A stretch of DNA of 64,000 nucleotides from DB1 sp049323655 (GTDB lineage: Bacteria > Desulfobacterota > Desulfobulbia > Desulfobulbales > SURF-16), in the NCBI GenBank assembly GCA_049323655.1, contig JBMONO010000006.1, positions 51,952 through 115,951 on the forward strand, written 5' to 3'. Below are positions 32,084 through 41,248 of this stretch, in pieces. Every line of letters starts with the position of its first letter. Positions within the stretch are counted from its first letter, which is position 1. Position numbers and translations under genes: made by a program. Below the pieces are notes generated by a model. The model ran no database searches and was not told where the DNA came from. It saw only the letters and a list, made by a program, of their open reading frames with translations.

Positions 32084-33289
32084 CTATTCCAGCTTGGCCA
32101 GGGCCTTTTTCAACCGGTTCATTCCCTCGACAATCGCCTCCATCGACGTGGCAAAGGAAAAACGGACGAATTCGTCGGCGCCGAAGGCGGCGCCGGGAAC
32201 CGTCGCCATAAAACTTTCCTCCAGCAGATACTCCGACATCTCCACCGAACCGCTGATCACCCGATCCTTGAATCTTCTGCCATAATAGGCGGTGAAATTG
32301 GGAAAGACGTAAAAGGCGCCGCTCGGTTTGACACAGGTCACTCCCTCGATGGAGGTCAACTCGCGAATGATGTATTCGAGCCTCGGCACGAAGGACTCCT
32401 TCATCATCAGCGGAAAATCCTGCGGTCCCTCGACTGCGGCAAGGGCCGCCTTCTGCGCAATTGAGGTGGGATTCGAGGTTGACTGGCTCTGAATCTTGTT
32501 CATGGCGGCGATGACGTGTTTCGGCCCGATGGAATAGCCGATGCGCCAGCCGGTCATGGCAAAGGACTTGGAGACGCCGTTTAAAATAATGGTCTGCTCC
32601 TTGACCCTTGGTTCGACGTCGAGAATATGGGGAAGTGGTCCGTCGGCATAGACGATGGTGTCATAGATATCATCGGAGATGACGGCCCAGCCCCGCTCCA
32701 TGGCCATTTTCGCCACTGTTGCCAGCGCCTTGGCGGAAAAGATGCCGCCGGTGGGATTTGACGGGCTGTTGAGGATGATGCCCCGTGTTTTATCGGTGGT
32801 GGATTTCAGCAGATTTTCCTCGGTCAGGTCGAAGTTGTCTTTTTCCGACAGCGGGACATAGACCGGAGTAGCCCCGGCCAACAGAACGATGGGCGGATAA
32901 GAAACCCAGTAGGGAGTGGGAATCAGCACCTCGTCACCCGGCCCGAACAGGGCCTGGGCCATGTTGTAGAGTCCGTGCTTGCCGCCGCAACTCACCTGCA
33001 CCTGGTCCGGCTCGTAATGCCAACCGCGATCCTGGGCGTAGCGAGCGGCAATTGCCTCACGCAGCTCCGGGATGCCCGGCACCGCGGTATAACGGGTAAA
33101 CCCCTCATCAATGGCCTTTTTGCCGGCAGCGCACACATGCTCCGGCGTATCAAAATCCGGCTCGCCGACACTGAAATTCAATATATCGGCGCCCGCCGCC
33201 TTCATGGCCTTGGCCTTGGCATTCACCGCAAGGGTCGGCGAGGGTTTGATCAGCTTCATTCTGTCCGCCAGCGCTATCTGTCCTTCCAT
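32084..33289 (-). CDS. PLP-dependent aminotransferase, AspC type
   Basis: A 401-residue class I aminotransferase. FSVGEPDFDTP, SNPTGG, and SKSFAMTGWRIGY with the PLP-binding lysine are all present. It probably makes aspartate or a related amino acid from the oxo acid and glutamate. The start at 33289 follows GGGAG and matches the family N-terminus (ADRMKLIKPSPTLAV). It abuts truA with a 1-nt gap, in a leftward truA-containing operon with argC. Confidence 0.92.
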   Translation of the reverse strand: MEGQIALADRMKLIKPSPTLAVNAKAKAMKAAGADILNFSVGEPDFDTPEHVCAAGKKAIDEGFTRYTAVPGIPELREAIAARYAQDRGWHYEPDQVQVSCGGKHGLYNMAQALFGPGDEVLIPTPYWVSYPPIVLLAGATPVYVPLSEKDNFDLTEENLLKSTTDKTRGIILNSPSNPTGGIFSAKALATVAKMAMERGWAVISDDIYDTIVYADGPLPHILDVEPRVKEQTIILNGVSKSFAMTGWRIGYSIGPKHVIAAMNKIQSQSTSNPTSIAQKAALAAVEGPQDFPLMMKESFVPRLEYIIRELTSIEGVTCVKPSGAFYVFPNFTAYYGRRFKDRVISGSVEMSEYLLEESFMATVPGAAFGADEFVRFSFATSMEAIVEGMNRLKKALAKLE

Positions 33290-33290
33290 G

Positions 33291-34238
33291 TCACTCCCCT
33301 TCATGTTGCGCAGCTCTCTGGCAATTGCCGACGCCTGACTGCCGGGGTGTCGACAGTTCACTACTTGCCAAATCGCCCCCATCGCCCGCAGCCGCTCGGC
33401 CGGCCTGCATCGCTGCTTCCGTTGTTAGTATCCGTGCTGGATCCCAGCATTCTTCATAAAAGACCTGTTTCAAAAACAATCCGCAGGGCGGCGCAGTCGG
33501 ACCGGCCAGGGTGCGATCGCGCTGCTCGATCAAGCGGGCAAATTCCACTGCCGTCATGCGCTGCTGTCCCACCTCTATCAGGGTGCCGACGATATTTCTT
33601 ACCATTTTTCGCAGGAATCCGTCACCGCAAATTTCAAAAAGATATTCGCGATTGGCGGCATCAACCTCGGCCAAAGTAGCGGCAAAGATCCGCCGCACGG
33701 CACCGCGGCCGGCACGCTTGTCCAGATCACGGGACCCTGCCGCCTCGAAAGAGGAAAAATCCCGAAGCCCATGGAGAAAGGGCAGGCAACGCCGGACCCG
33801 ATCAACATCAAAATCTCCGGGGAAATGGGCACAGTAAAGCCGACGATGGGGCAGAAGCAAGGGGGCGGTGACAAAGAAATACTGATAGATCTTCGCTTTG
33901 GCGCTGATGCGGGCGTGAAAGTGGTGGTCAACCTCGTCGACCTGGAGAATACGGATGGCATCCGGCAGCAATCCATTCAGGCCCCGTTGCAGAACCTGAC
34001 AGGAAAGGGACGATGCCGTGCTGAAATGGGCGGTCATGGCGAGGGCGTGGACCCCGGCATCGGTCCGCCCCGCCCCATGGAGGACGATGCCCTCACCGGT
34101 CATCCGCGCAAGTTGCTGTTCGATCGCCCCCTGCAGACTCGGAGCATTGCTCTGCCGTTGCCAACCGGCGAATTGGCTACCGTCATAGGCGATGGTCAGC
34201 TTGAGGCGGCGGCAAGGCTCGGCATGAAGATCCGGCAC
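33291..34238 (-). CDS. truA: tRNA pseudouridine synthase A
   Basis: A 315-residue enzyme with the catalytic GRTDAGVHA loop holding the essential Asp, and FLRKMVRNIVGTL later. It converts uridines 38-40 of the tRNA anticodon stem-loop to pseudouridine. The ORF opens at GTG 34238 after AGGTGAC. About 40 extra residues at the C-terminus (TTEAAMQAGRAAAGDGG...) look disordered and are not part of the family core. Confidence 0.93.
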   Translation of the reverse strand: MPDLHAEPCRRLKLTIAYDGSQFAGWQRQSNAPSLQGAIEQQLARMTGEGIVLHGAGRTDAGVHALAMTAHFSTASSLSCQVLQRGLNGLLPDAIRILQVDEVDHHFHARISAKAKIYQYFFVTAPLLLPHRRLYCAHFPGDFDVDRVRRCLPFLHGLRDFSSFEAAGSRDLDKRAGRGAVRRIFAATLAEVDAANREYLFEICGDGFLRKMVRNIVGTLIEVGQQRMTAVEFARLIEQRDRTLAGPTAPPCGLFLKQVFYEECWDPARILTTEAAMQAGRAAAGDGGDLASSELSTPRQSGVGNCQRAAQHEGE

Positions 34239-34251
34239 GGCACGTCACCTG

Positions 34252-35289
34252 TCAGGGGAAAAGAGGCACCGTTTCCAGACCGCGATCTTCGGCAAAACCG
34301 CAAAGCAGGTTCATGTTCTGCACCGCCTGTCCAGCCGCGCCCTTCACCAGATTATCGATGGCCGACAGTAACACGACCCGGCCGGTGCGCGGATCGTACT
34401 GAAACCCGATGTCGCAGTAGTTGCTGCCGCGCACGTACTGGGTGGCCGGAAAAACTCCGGGCGCACAAATCCTGACGAATTTTTCACCTTGATAAAATTC
34501 ACGGTAAAGACTGACAAGATCGTCATTGCTGAGCGGCTCCACCAGGCTGGCGTAAATGGTGCTCAAAATCCCGCGGGAAATCGGCAGCAGATGCGGGGTG
34601 AAGGAAATGGTCAGCTTCCTTCCGGCGAGTTTGGCCAGTTCCTGCTCGATCTCCGGGGTGTGGCGATGCTGGGCGACCTTGTAAGCACGAAAACCGTCAG
34701 TGACTTCGCAAAACAGGGTGCCGACCTGGGCGGAACGGCCGGCGCCGGAGGTGCCGGATTTGGAGTCGGCGATGACCGTCTCGGTCTCCACCAGTCCCTT
34801 TGACAACAGCGGAGCCAAGGCGAGGATGATCGAGGTGGGATAACAACCGGGGTTGGCAACCAGCCGCGCCGTAGCGATCCGTTGCCGATTAAGCTCAGGC
34901 AGGCCGTAGACCGCCTCGTCAAGATACTCCCTGGCTGTATGGGGCTGGTACCATTCTTCATAAACCGCGGGATCATCGATGCGGAAATCGGCGGAAAGAT
35001 CAACCACCTTTCTCCCAGCTGCGAGAATACGAGGGACAACAGCCATGGCCGTCTGATGGGGCACCGCGGTAAAAAAAATATCGGCCCGTTCAACCAGCTC
35101 GTCGACGGGACTGTCTTCACAAACGATATCAGCGATACCCGCCAGATACGGATAGGCCTGTGACAGCCGTTTCCCTGCGTATTGCCGCGATGTCGCAACA
35201 CATATCTCTACCTCGGGATGCAGAGCGAGAATGCGGGCTAGTTCCCCGCCGGTATAGCCAGAAGCACCTATAACAGCAGCACGAATCAT
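34252..35289 (-). CDS. argC: N-acetyl-gamma-glutamyl-phosphate reductase
   Basis: A 345-residue NADPH enzyme of arginine synthesis. It begins MIRAAVIGASGYTGGEL (nucleotide-binding loop) and has NPGCYPTS with the catalytic cysteine. ATG 35289 follows AAGGAT; the longer frame is rejected because it enters the rpsI terminator. It lies upstream of truA in the same direction. Confidence 0.94.
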   Translation of the reverse strand: MIRAAVIGASGYTGGELARILALHPEVEICVATSRQYAGKRLSQAYPYLAGIADIVCEDSPVDELVERADIFFTAVPHQTAMAVVPRILAAGRKVVDLSADFRIDDPAVYEEWYQPHTAREYLDEAVYGLPELNRQRIATARLVANPGCYPTSIILALAPLLSKGLVETETVIADSKSGTSGAGRSAQVGTLFCEVTDGFRAYKVAQHRHTPEIEQELAKLAGRKLTISFTPHLLPISRGILSTIYASLVEPLSNDDLVSLYREFYQGEKFVRICAPGVFPATQYVRGSNYCDIGFQYDPRTGRVVLLSAIDNLVKGAAGQAVQNMNLLCGFAEDRGLETVPLFP

Positions 35290-35320
35290 ATCCTTGCGCC
35301 TCTTTCCGGTCAAATGACCC

Positions 35321-35360
35321 AAAAAAAAAAGGGAAAAGCGAACGAATTCGCCTTTCCCGT
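35321..35360 (-). terminator. Terminator of the rplM-rpsI operon
   Basis: On the minus strand GGGAAAGGCGAA pairs with TTCGCTTTTCCC around a 4-nt loop and is followed by a run of ten T, a textbook factor-independent terminator, ~35 bp after rpsI. Confidence 0.9.
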
Positions 35361-35395
35361 TTCAAAACAGTCTCTTCAATAATGCAGCGATCAGA

Positions 35396-35788
35396 TCAAC
35401 GTTTCGAGAACTGGAAGCTTGCACGGGCAGCTTTTCTGCCATATTTTTTCCGTTCTTTGGCCCGGGCGTCCCGAGTAAGAAAACCCGCCTTCTTAAGAGC
35501 CGGCCGATTGGCGACGTCAATTTCAAGCAGGGCCTTGGCAATGCCATGACGCAGTGCCTCGGACTGAGCGGACTTGCCGCCGCCCTTCAGAGTCGCGAAT
35601 ACGTCGTATTTCTCCACCGTATCGGTGAGCACAAATGGCCGGACAGCGAGCTTCTGATCAATCGCTCCACCAAAATAATCGGTAAAGGTCTGATTATTAA
35701 CTTGAAAATCACCCTTGCCGGGCTTCAACCAGACCCTGGCAATAGCAGTTTTTCTTTTTCCCGTGGCATAAAATTGCTGCTCAGACAT
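35396..35788 (-). CDS. rpsI: 30S ribosomal protein S9
   Basis: A 130-residue protein with YATGKRKTAIARVWLKPGKG near the start and the family C-terminus ending FQFSKR, which reaches into the P site of the small subunit. Preceded by GGAG. It is the second gene of the universal rplM-rpsI pair, 18 nt after rplM. Confidence 0.97.
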   Translation of the reverse strand: MSEQQFYATGKRKTAIARVWLKPGKGDFQVNNQTFTDYFGGAIDQKLAVRPFVLTDTVEKYDVFATLKGGGKSAQSEALRHGIAKALLEIDVANRPALKKAGFLTRDARAKERKKYGRKAARASFQFSKR

Positions 35789-35806
35789 ATCGACTCCACT
35801 ACCGTG

Positions 35807-36235
35807 TTATATTTCAAGAGGTTCCGGCTGCTGTGCCTCATGCGGATGGGCGGAACCGGCATAAACCTTCAATTTCTTCAACTGGGCGCGTCCAAGAGAA
35901 TTCTTGGGCAGCATGCCCTTCACCGCATTATAGAGAAGCTCCTCAGGTTTGGTGGCCAGGATCTCTTTGGCCGTCCGGGTCCGCAGCCCACCCATGTAAC
36001 CGGAATGGTTATAGTAAAGCTTCTCATCAAGTTTTTTGCCGGTAAGACGGATCTTGTCGGCATTGACGACAATAACGAAATCGCCGTTATCCTGGAAGGT
36101 GGAAAAGGTGGGTTTGTGTTTGCCCCTGAGCCGGTAGGCGATTTCCGAAGCGAGGCGGCCGAGCACCTTGCTCTGTGCATCTACCACAAACCATTTCCGC
36201 TCAATCTCATTGACCGGAGTCAAATACGTTTTCAT
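35807..36235 (-). CDS. rplM: 50S ribosomal protein L13
   Basis: A 142-residue protein with KWFVVDAQSKVLGRLASEIA and NADKIRLTGKK, the L13 hallmarks. The start MKTYLTPVNEIERKW at 36235 follows AGAGGG; the longer frame is rejected. It leads the rplM-rpsI operon, downstream of tRNA-Gly on the same strand. Confidence 0.97.
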   Translation of the reverse strand: MKTYLTPVNEIERKWFVVDAQSKVLGRLASEIAYRLRGKHKPTFSTFQDNGDFVIVVNADKIRLTGKKLDEKLYYNHSGYMGGLRTRTAKEILATKPEELLYNAVKGMLPKNSLGRAQLKKLKVYAGSAHPHEAQQPEPLEI

Positions 36236-36305
36236 ATGCAACCCTCTGAAACCTGCTATGCTTTCCATCCCCGGCCGCAGACAGCGGCAAAAGAGATATA
36301 TTGAC

Positions 36306-36338
36306 AAAAAAAGGCTCGAAACATGTTCGAACCTTTTA
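36306..36338 (-). terminator. Terminator of tRNA-Gly
   Basis: AAAAGG(C)TCGAA and TTCGA(A)CCTTTT form a 12-pair stem with one mismatch around a 5-nt loop; the minus strand continues with seven T. It lies just after the tRNA and before rplM, so the two are probably separate transcripts. Confidence 0.8.
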
Positions 36339-36345
36339 TGTTACC

Positions 36346-36420
<75 letters not shown>

Positions 36421-36453
36421 TTTTTTTCGTAAGTATGTGCGAAAAACAACGTG

Positions 36454-36482
36454 ACTATACGGGCAGCCCGCCGTTTTGTCAA
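36454..36482 (-). promoter_or_regulatory. Promoter of tRNA-Gly
   Basis: On the minus strand TTGACA (36477-36482) and TATAGT (36454-36459) are exactly 17 nt apart, a near-consensus sigma-70 promoter, with the -10 about 34 bp upstream of the mature tRNA. Confidence 0.8.
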
Positions 36483-36853
36483 CAAAAAATCTTCAGCACA
36501 GTCAATTCCTTCAACAACCATTGACGCCAGCAACACAACTTATTGAAATTACGCAACCTGACTGATGCGCTCCCATCGATTCTCCGATTGGTTTCCTGAG
36601 CGTCGCAGAAAAAAATCCCACATCCACACTTGGGAAGGACATCCTACGCCAGTGCCGGAGGCATATCACCCCGCATTCTGTGACCAACCGGCAGTTGAAA
36701 AGGCCAGGGAGGCCCTCTTTTAACAGACTGGCGACCGACAAATATCGACATTGCGCGAAAATCACTTGCCACACCAGACATGACGAGGTAATAACAGACA
36801 CTATAATCACCCCAGTTGGAAAAACAAAAAAATCAAATCAAATCAAACTGCTA
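36483..36853 (+). other. Intergenic region upstream of hisB
   Basis: About 370 bp with no convincing gene. Towards hisB a TTGCCA (36766) and TAATAA (36789) pair with 17-nt spacing, and a separate TATAAT at 36802-36807, are candidate promoter parts. hisB itself has no strong ribosome site (AAATCAAATCAAATCAAACTG precedes its ATG). Confidence 0.4.
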
Positions 36854-37447
36854 ATGGAAAATATTCGCCAGCATACCATCACTCGCCGGACAAAGGAAAC
36901 CGACATCACCCTCAGCCTGGTCCTTGACGGAACCGGCGTCGCCGCAATCACCAGCGGCGTTCCGTTTCTCGACCATATGCTGACCCTGTTCGCCGTCCAC
37001 GGTTTTTTCGATCTCAGCCTGACCGCCCAGGGGGACATTGACATTGATGATCATCACACCGTCGAGGACATCGGCATCTGCCTGGGCCAGGCCTTCAAAG
37101 GCACCCTGCACGACTTCAGCGCCATCACCCGCTACGGCCATTGCTCTCTGCCGATGGATGAGGCCTTGGCCCGGGTGACGGTGGATCTCTCGAACCGCCC
37201 CTACCTCCATTATGATGTCGTTGCCTGCGACCAGAAGGTAGGGGCCTTTGACACCGCCCTGGTCCTGGAGTTTTTACGAGCCCTCGCTCTGCACGGCGGC
37301 ATGACCCTGCACGTCGAGGTCCCCTACGGTCGCAACACCCATCATATCCTGGAGGCCATCTTCAAGGCGCTTGGCAAGGCCCTCGACCAGGCAACTTCTG
37401 TCAATACCCGTAGCCGTGGCCCCTTGTCATCAAAAGGGTCCCTCTAA
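36854..37447 (+). CDS. hisB: Imidazoleglycerol-phosphate dehydratase
   Basis: A 197-residue enzyme of histidine synthesis. It has the two metal-binding repeats, FLDHML with DDHHTVEDI, and GRNTHHILEAIFKA. It dehydrates imidazole glycerol phosphate to imidazole acetol phosphate. This is the monofunctional form, without the HisN phosphatase domain. Other his genes are not adjacent. Confidence 0.95.
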   Translation: MENIRQHTITRRTKETDITLSLVLDGTGVAAITSGVPFLDHMLTLFAVHGFFDLSLTAQGDIDIDDHHTVEDIGICLGQAFKGTLHDFSAITRYGHCSLPMDEALARVTVDLSNRPYLHYDVVACDQKVGAFDTALVLEFLRALALHGGMTLHVEVPYGRNTHHILEAIFKALGKALDQATSVNTRSRGPLSSKGSL

Positions 37448-37472
37448 TTTTCCACCTGCCGGAGGCCACACC

Positions 37473-38099
37473 GTGAAAGCTCGCATATCATTTGTTCTTT
37501 TTCTCTGCTCTCTGTTGACGGCCCTCATTGGCTGCGGCGGGAAAACGCCTCCAGCTGCCGAGGAAGTTCGCAAACCCGTCTCCTCCATCGTCGTCCTGCC
37601 GGTGACAATCCAGAAATCGGAACAGGGTTACGACTACATCACCACCCGCCAACTCGAAGCCGGCGCGGCGGTGCTGGAGGAACTGGCGAAAGAACTGCTG
37701 GCCGAGCGCACGGACATCCGTTTTCTCACCGCCGCCGGCATCGATTCCCTCCTCGGTGATTTTCTCGGTACGCCGAAAGAGATGGTGCGCCGGATCGGCG
37801 AGCAGAGCGGCGCCGACGCAACCCTTGCCATCACCGCCATCCGCTTCAGTGAACGGGACGGCGGTGAATATTCGGTCAACCAGCCGGCCTCGGTCTCCTT
37901 CAGATATGAACTCACCCATGTCGAGAGCGGCGCCACCCTCTGCCTCGGCGTTTTTGACGAAACCCAACAGACCCTGCTCTCCAACCTCTTCACCTTCTCC
38001 AAGGCATCGAGCCGCGGCTTCAAATGGATAACCGCCCGCCAGCTCGCCCGCGAGGGAATGCAGGAAAAATTCAACGACTGCCGCTATCTTGCCCGCTGA
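37473..38099 (+). CDS. Outer-membrane-type lipoprotein
   Basis: A 208-residue protein starting at GTG 37473 behind GGAG, with leader VKARISFVLFLCSLLTALIGC (lipobox LIGC). The mature part alternates strands and helices (ILPVTIQKSEQGYDYITT, ILTAAGIDSLLG), reminiscent of LpoB/GNA1162-type periplasmic helper proteins; this likeness is weak. The gene sits 25 nt after hisB and 21 nt before the TtcA-like gene. Confidence 0.65.
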   Translation: MKARISFVLFLCSLLTALIGCGGKTPPAAEEVRKPVSSIVVLPVTIQKSEQGYDYITTRQLEAGAAVLEELAKELLAERTDIRFLTAAGIDSLLGDFLGTPKEMVRRIGEQSGADATLAITAIRFSERDGGEYSVNQPASVSFRYELTHVESGATLCLGVFDETQQTLLSNLFTFSKASSRGFKWITARQLAREGMQEKFNDCRYLAR

Positions 38100-38120
38100 A
38101 ACGGGCAGCCGCGCCGGACC

Positions 38121-38840
38121 ATGACCATCCCCAAGCCCCTGAGCCGGCTGATCGGCAAGGCAATGCACGACTACCAGATGCTTGCCGACGGCGACCATGT
38201 CATGGTCGCCGTCTCCGGCGGCATCGACAGCCTCGTACTGGCCGCGGTTCTGCATGAATGGCGGAAAAAGGCGCCGATCCGCTACACGCTCCATGCAGTG
38301 CATATCGATATGGGTTTTACCGAGGGAAGTGTCGCGGCGGCGACCGTGAAAGAACTTGCCCGCCACGACATTGACTGCGAGATCGAGCAGACCTCCTTCG
38401 GAGCGGAGGCCGTTGCAACGGAAGACGGCAGAAGCGGCTGTTTTCATTGCGCCCGCAACCGCCGAACCAGATTATTCGACCTGGCGCGGCGCACGGGGTG
38501 TAACAAGCTCGCCCTTGGCCATCATCGGGAAGACATCATCGAGACCTTTTTTCTCAATCTCTTCTACAGCGGCAACCTGAGCACCATGGTACCGCGCCAG
38601 CTCCTCTTTGACGGCAACCTGGCCGTCATCCGGCCGCTCGCCTACCTCACCAAGGATCAGGTGGGGTCACTGGCCGGCGTCTTTTCCCTCAGCGCCTCCC
38701 CCAACCCCTGCCCGCTGGCCGGCAGTTCGAAACGGGAGACGATCAGGACCATGCTGGGGGATCTCTATGCCCGCGACGAACACCTGGAGAGCCGGATCTT
38801 TGCCGCGCTCTCCAATGTCCGCCTCGACTATCTGCTCTGA
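38121..38840 (+). CDS. TtcA/TilS-like PP-loop ATPase
   Basis: A 239-residue adenylating enzyme. The PP-loop SGGIDS binds ATP; GCFHCARNRR and NPCP carry the cysteine pairs expected for a TtcA-type iron-sulfur site, and LALGHHREDIIETFFLN is the family's central motif. TtcA inserts sulfur at C32 of tRNA. The paralogous groups (TtcA, TtuA, others) are hard to separate by eye, so the exact tRNA position is unsure. Confidence 0.8.
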   Translation: MTIPKPLSRLIGKAMHDYQMLADGDHVMVAVSGGIDSLVLAAVLHEWRKKAPIRYTLHAVHIDMGFTEGSVAAATVKELARHDIDCEIEQTSFGAEAVATEDGRSGCFHCARNRRTRLFDLARRTGCNKLALGHHREDIIETFFLNLFYSGNLSTMVPRQLLFDGNLAVIRPLAYLTKDQVGSLAGVFSLSASPNPCPLAGSSKRETIRTMLGDLYARDEHLESRIFAALSNVRLDYLL

Positions 38841-38845
38841 TTGCA

Positions 38846-39268
38846 TCAGGCCGCCATCCGCCCGATCTGCTCCTTGAGGAAATGAGCGGAATCGGCCACT
38901 GCCGGAAAATCGTTGAAATAAAGTCCGCCGAATTTGTTGGTGCAGCGCGGACAGCCGCGCAGCCAGAGAACATGATGACGGTAGCGATTTTTCGCGAGCT
39001 TCCGATACACCCACTGGCTGCTGCAGCATTCAAAACAGTAGAGCAGGGTCCAGTCGTCACCGAGCAGCGCGGTTGCGCAGTCAAAACAGACCGGCACCAC
39101 CATCTCGCGCACCGCCACATCGGTGACGCCATTCTCGGAGTAACCAAAGGGCATGATGATATAGTCGCTGGCCGGGAAATCCTCCCGGCGGGTATCCGGC
39201 CCGTGGTTCAGTTCACAGTGTTCATGGGAGAGATCCGCAAGAAGCTGAATTTTGTCTATCTCGTTCAT
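38846..39268 (-). CDS. Cysteine-rich conserved-type protein, unknown
   Basis: A 140-residue protein with paired cysteines (PVCFDCATALL, YCFECCSSQW, LRGCPRCTNKFGG), suggesting one or two zinc-ribbon-like sites. AGGAGG precedes the start. It is convergent with the TtcA-like gene across 5 nt. No family is recognised; the Cys spacing suggests metal binding. Confidence 0.6.
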   Translation of the reverse strand: MNEIDKIQLLADLSHEHCELNHGPDTRREDFPASDYIIMPFGYSENGVTDVAVREMVVPVCFDCATALLGDDWTLLYCFECCSSQWVYRKLAKNRYRHHVLWLRGCPRCTNKFGGLYFNDFPAVADSAHFLKEQIGRMAA

Positions 39269-39607
39269 ACATCCTCCTCAAGCTGGCTCCCAGCTTTTTT
39301 CGAGGTTCTCAAGCACTCCTCTGGCTCCTTGATGAACTGTTCGGCAGAAAGTTACACTTTAATAAATGTTTTTCCCTGGCGCGCAGCCATCCCTTCATGC
39401 TACAGTGAGCCGCCCTTGTATTTTCTTTTATGCTTGAATGAACAGCAAGCCGCGTGCCAGCAACCCTGACAACAAAGCGACCGCCAAAAATATCTTGTAA
39501 TACCAGAAAGTTACACAAAAAAAAGCCGGATCTCTCCACAATTTTTCCGGAAAACGCCAACCGTCTTCCGGAAAATATGACTTTTCTGTGACCGACATGA
39601 CAAAAAG
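39269..39607. other. Intergenic region with repeated CAGAAAGTTACAC and TTCCGGAA boxes
   Basis: This 339-bp gap has no convincing gene. CAGAAAGTTACAC occurs twice (39345-39357 and 39504-39516), and TTCCGGAAAA twice (~39545 and ~39571), each TTCCGGAA being a palindrome. They lie before the rightward pseudokinase gene and may be operator sites. A short leftward frame with one membrane-like segment (YYKIFLAVALLSGLLARGLL) is present but has no ribosome site. Confidence 0.45.
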
Positions 39608-41248
39608 GTGGACATCTGCCCCGCTTGTGGGGCAAATAACCCAAAAAACATCACCCCGGTCATGCTGAACAGCCTGCGCTTCGAGGAGCTGATCCTCACC
39701 GACAGCCGCGCCGAGTTTCCCGCCCGTTACATCGCGGCCTGCAACCTGCGCCGCCTGGTAGCCGCGGCGCCGGAAGAGGTTCCGGCCGAGACGATCCGCA
39801 CCCTCGAACAGCTGATGGTTGATCCGCATCTTTTGCGCGAACGGCAATCCTTCTTTTTCTTCCGGGAAACAGCCGGCTGCCTTGCCGCCCTTATGACTGG
39901 GGCAAATGACACACTAACCCATCAGGCCCGCCGTTCCCTGCAAGGCCTATTACGGCACGCCTCCGGTTCCTCGCACCGCGCCGCCACCGAGGCCCTCGGT
40001 TCCCTGCCCCTGCCTCTTTCGCCACCCCGGCCCGCTCCCTTTCCGGACAGTGCCTCCGGCGAAACAAACTGGCAGGCGCTGCTCCGGCGGTTCGACCTTA
40101 CCCCGGACGGCATCCCTTTTTTTGCCGGTCGCAGTCTGATTCAGCCGCTGGCCGCCGGAGAGAAACTCCTGGTGGCCAAATTCTGTCGTCACAATGAAAG
40201 CAGCTCCGGCCTGCGCGATGAAATCACCTGGATGGCCACCCTCTCCCGCTTCCGAGCCACCCTGCCGGCGGGATTTCATGTGCCCAGGCCGCTGGTCGGC
40301 GACGCCACCAGTTTTTTCCGGATTACCGATCTGCCCGTCCCGCCGCCGATCGAGGCGTCGCTGCGGCAGCCGCTCACCGCCATCCTCTATATCGCCCGGC
40401 AGGATTACTTCACCTACGCCAACGAGCCGGACAACTTCACCGACTTTGCCCAGGCCCGGGACATCATCGGCCGCAACAGCCTGATCCTCGGCCACCTGTC
40501 CGGCCGCGGCATCGTTCACACCGCGCCCATCCCCCTCTTCCACAATCGGGTGCAACGGCATCGTCGCGAGGACCACGGCCTTTACAACTGGCCGCTGGCC
40601 GGCCGGCTCGATCAGTGGCTTGCCTCCTGCCGCTTTCCCAACATGGGCATGACCGGGGCCCGCGACTTTGAACACTTCATCGCCGTGGAGCAGTCCGGCG
40701 AGCGTTTCTACTGGCACATCGGCAGCCACTTTCTCAGCCTGCTGCTGGTAGCGGCAAGCTTTTTCCGCAATCGAAACAAGGCGTTGACCGGGCTCGACCC
40801 TGCCGGCCAACCGGTGGACGCCCGCTCCCTTTTCGACCGCGACCACCTCCGCCAGGTGCTGGAGACGATCTTTCTCTCCTACTACCAGGGCTTTACCGGG
40901 GAGGATTATCAGGGTGAGTTGCCGGTTGATTTCGACACACTGGCGGAACGGATGATCGAGGAAATGGGAGTGGATCGCCACATGGAGGAGATTCTCCGCC
41001 AGGTCGATCAGCAACAGATGAACGACGAGGAGTTCTACGATTTTCTCGAGGCCCGCGGCCTGCCCCAGGCCCAGGCCCGCCGCGCCGTCCGGGGGGTGGC
41101 GGATATCGTTCTGCACACCGGCCCGCATCTCGGCGGCTTCAATCAGCAGATCTCCATCCCCGAACTGATCAGCGCCACGGCGACCATGGCCGCCACCTGC
41201 GTGCTCGGCCGCTACTTTCATGATCCCGCCTCAACGCCAGCGCAATGA
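39608..41248 (+). CDS. SidJ-like pseudokinase candidate
   Basis: A 546-residue protein. The start (GTG 39608) gives CPACGANNPKN, a short zinc-ribbon-like pair. Later segments look like a protein-kinase-fold N-lobe (GEKLLVAKFCRH, then RDEITWM) followed by a helical region with HRREDHGLYNWPL and GMTGARDFEHF. I recall this pattern from proteins annotated as SidJ-related pseudokinases; SidJ itself is a calmodulin-activated glutamylase of Legionella. The classic kinase catalytic HRD and DFG are not evident. The gene overlaps the DUF89 gene by 4 nt, so they are co-translated. Confidence 0.45.
   Translation: MDICPACGANNPKNITPVMLNSLRFEELILTDSRAEFPARYIAACNLRRLVAAAPEEVPAETIRTLEQLMVDPHLLRERQSFFFFRETAGCLAALMTGANDTLTHQARRSLQGLLRHASGSSHRAATEALGSLPLPLSPPRPAPFPDSASGETNWQALLRRFDLTPDGIPFFAGRSLIQPLAAGEKLLVAKFCRHNESSSGLRDEITWMATLSRFRATLPAGFHVPRPLVGDATSFFRITDLPVPPPIEASLRQPLTAILYIARQDYFTYANEPDNFTDFAQARDIIGRNSLILGHLSGRGIVHTAPIPLFHNRVQRHRREDHGLYNWPLAGRLDQWLASCRFPNMGMTGARDFEHFIAVEQSGERFYWHIGSHFLSLLLVAASFFRNRNKALTGLDPAGQPVDARSLFDRDHLRQVLETIFLSYYQGFTGEDYQGELPVDFDTLAERMIEEMGVDRHMEEILRQVDQQQMNDEEFYDFLEARGLPQAQARRAVRGVADIVLHTGPHLGGFNQQISIPELISATATMAATCVLGRYFHDPASTPAQ

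Noticed and set aside
36511..36810. 99-codon leftward ORF between tRNA-Gly and hisB
   Set aside because: No ribosome site, no recognisable domain, overlaps the likely hisB promoter.
37488..38447. Leftward 319-codon ORF over the lipoprotein and TtcA-like genes
   Set aside because: Spans two real genes in antisense, no ribosome site, low-complexity composition.
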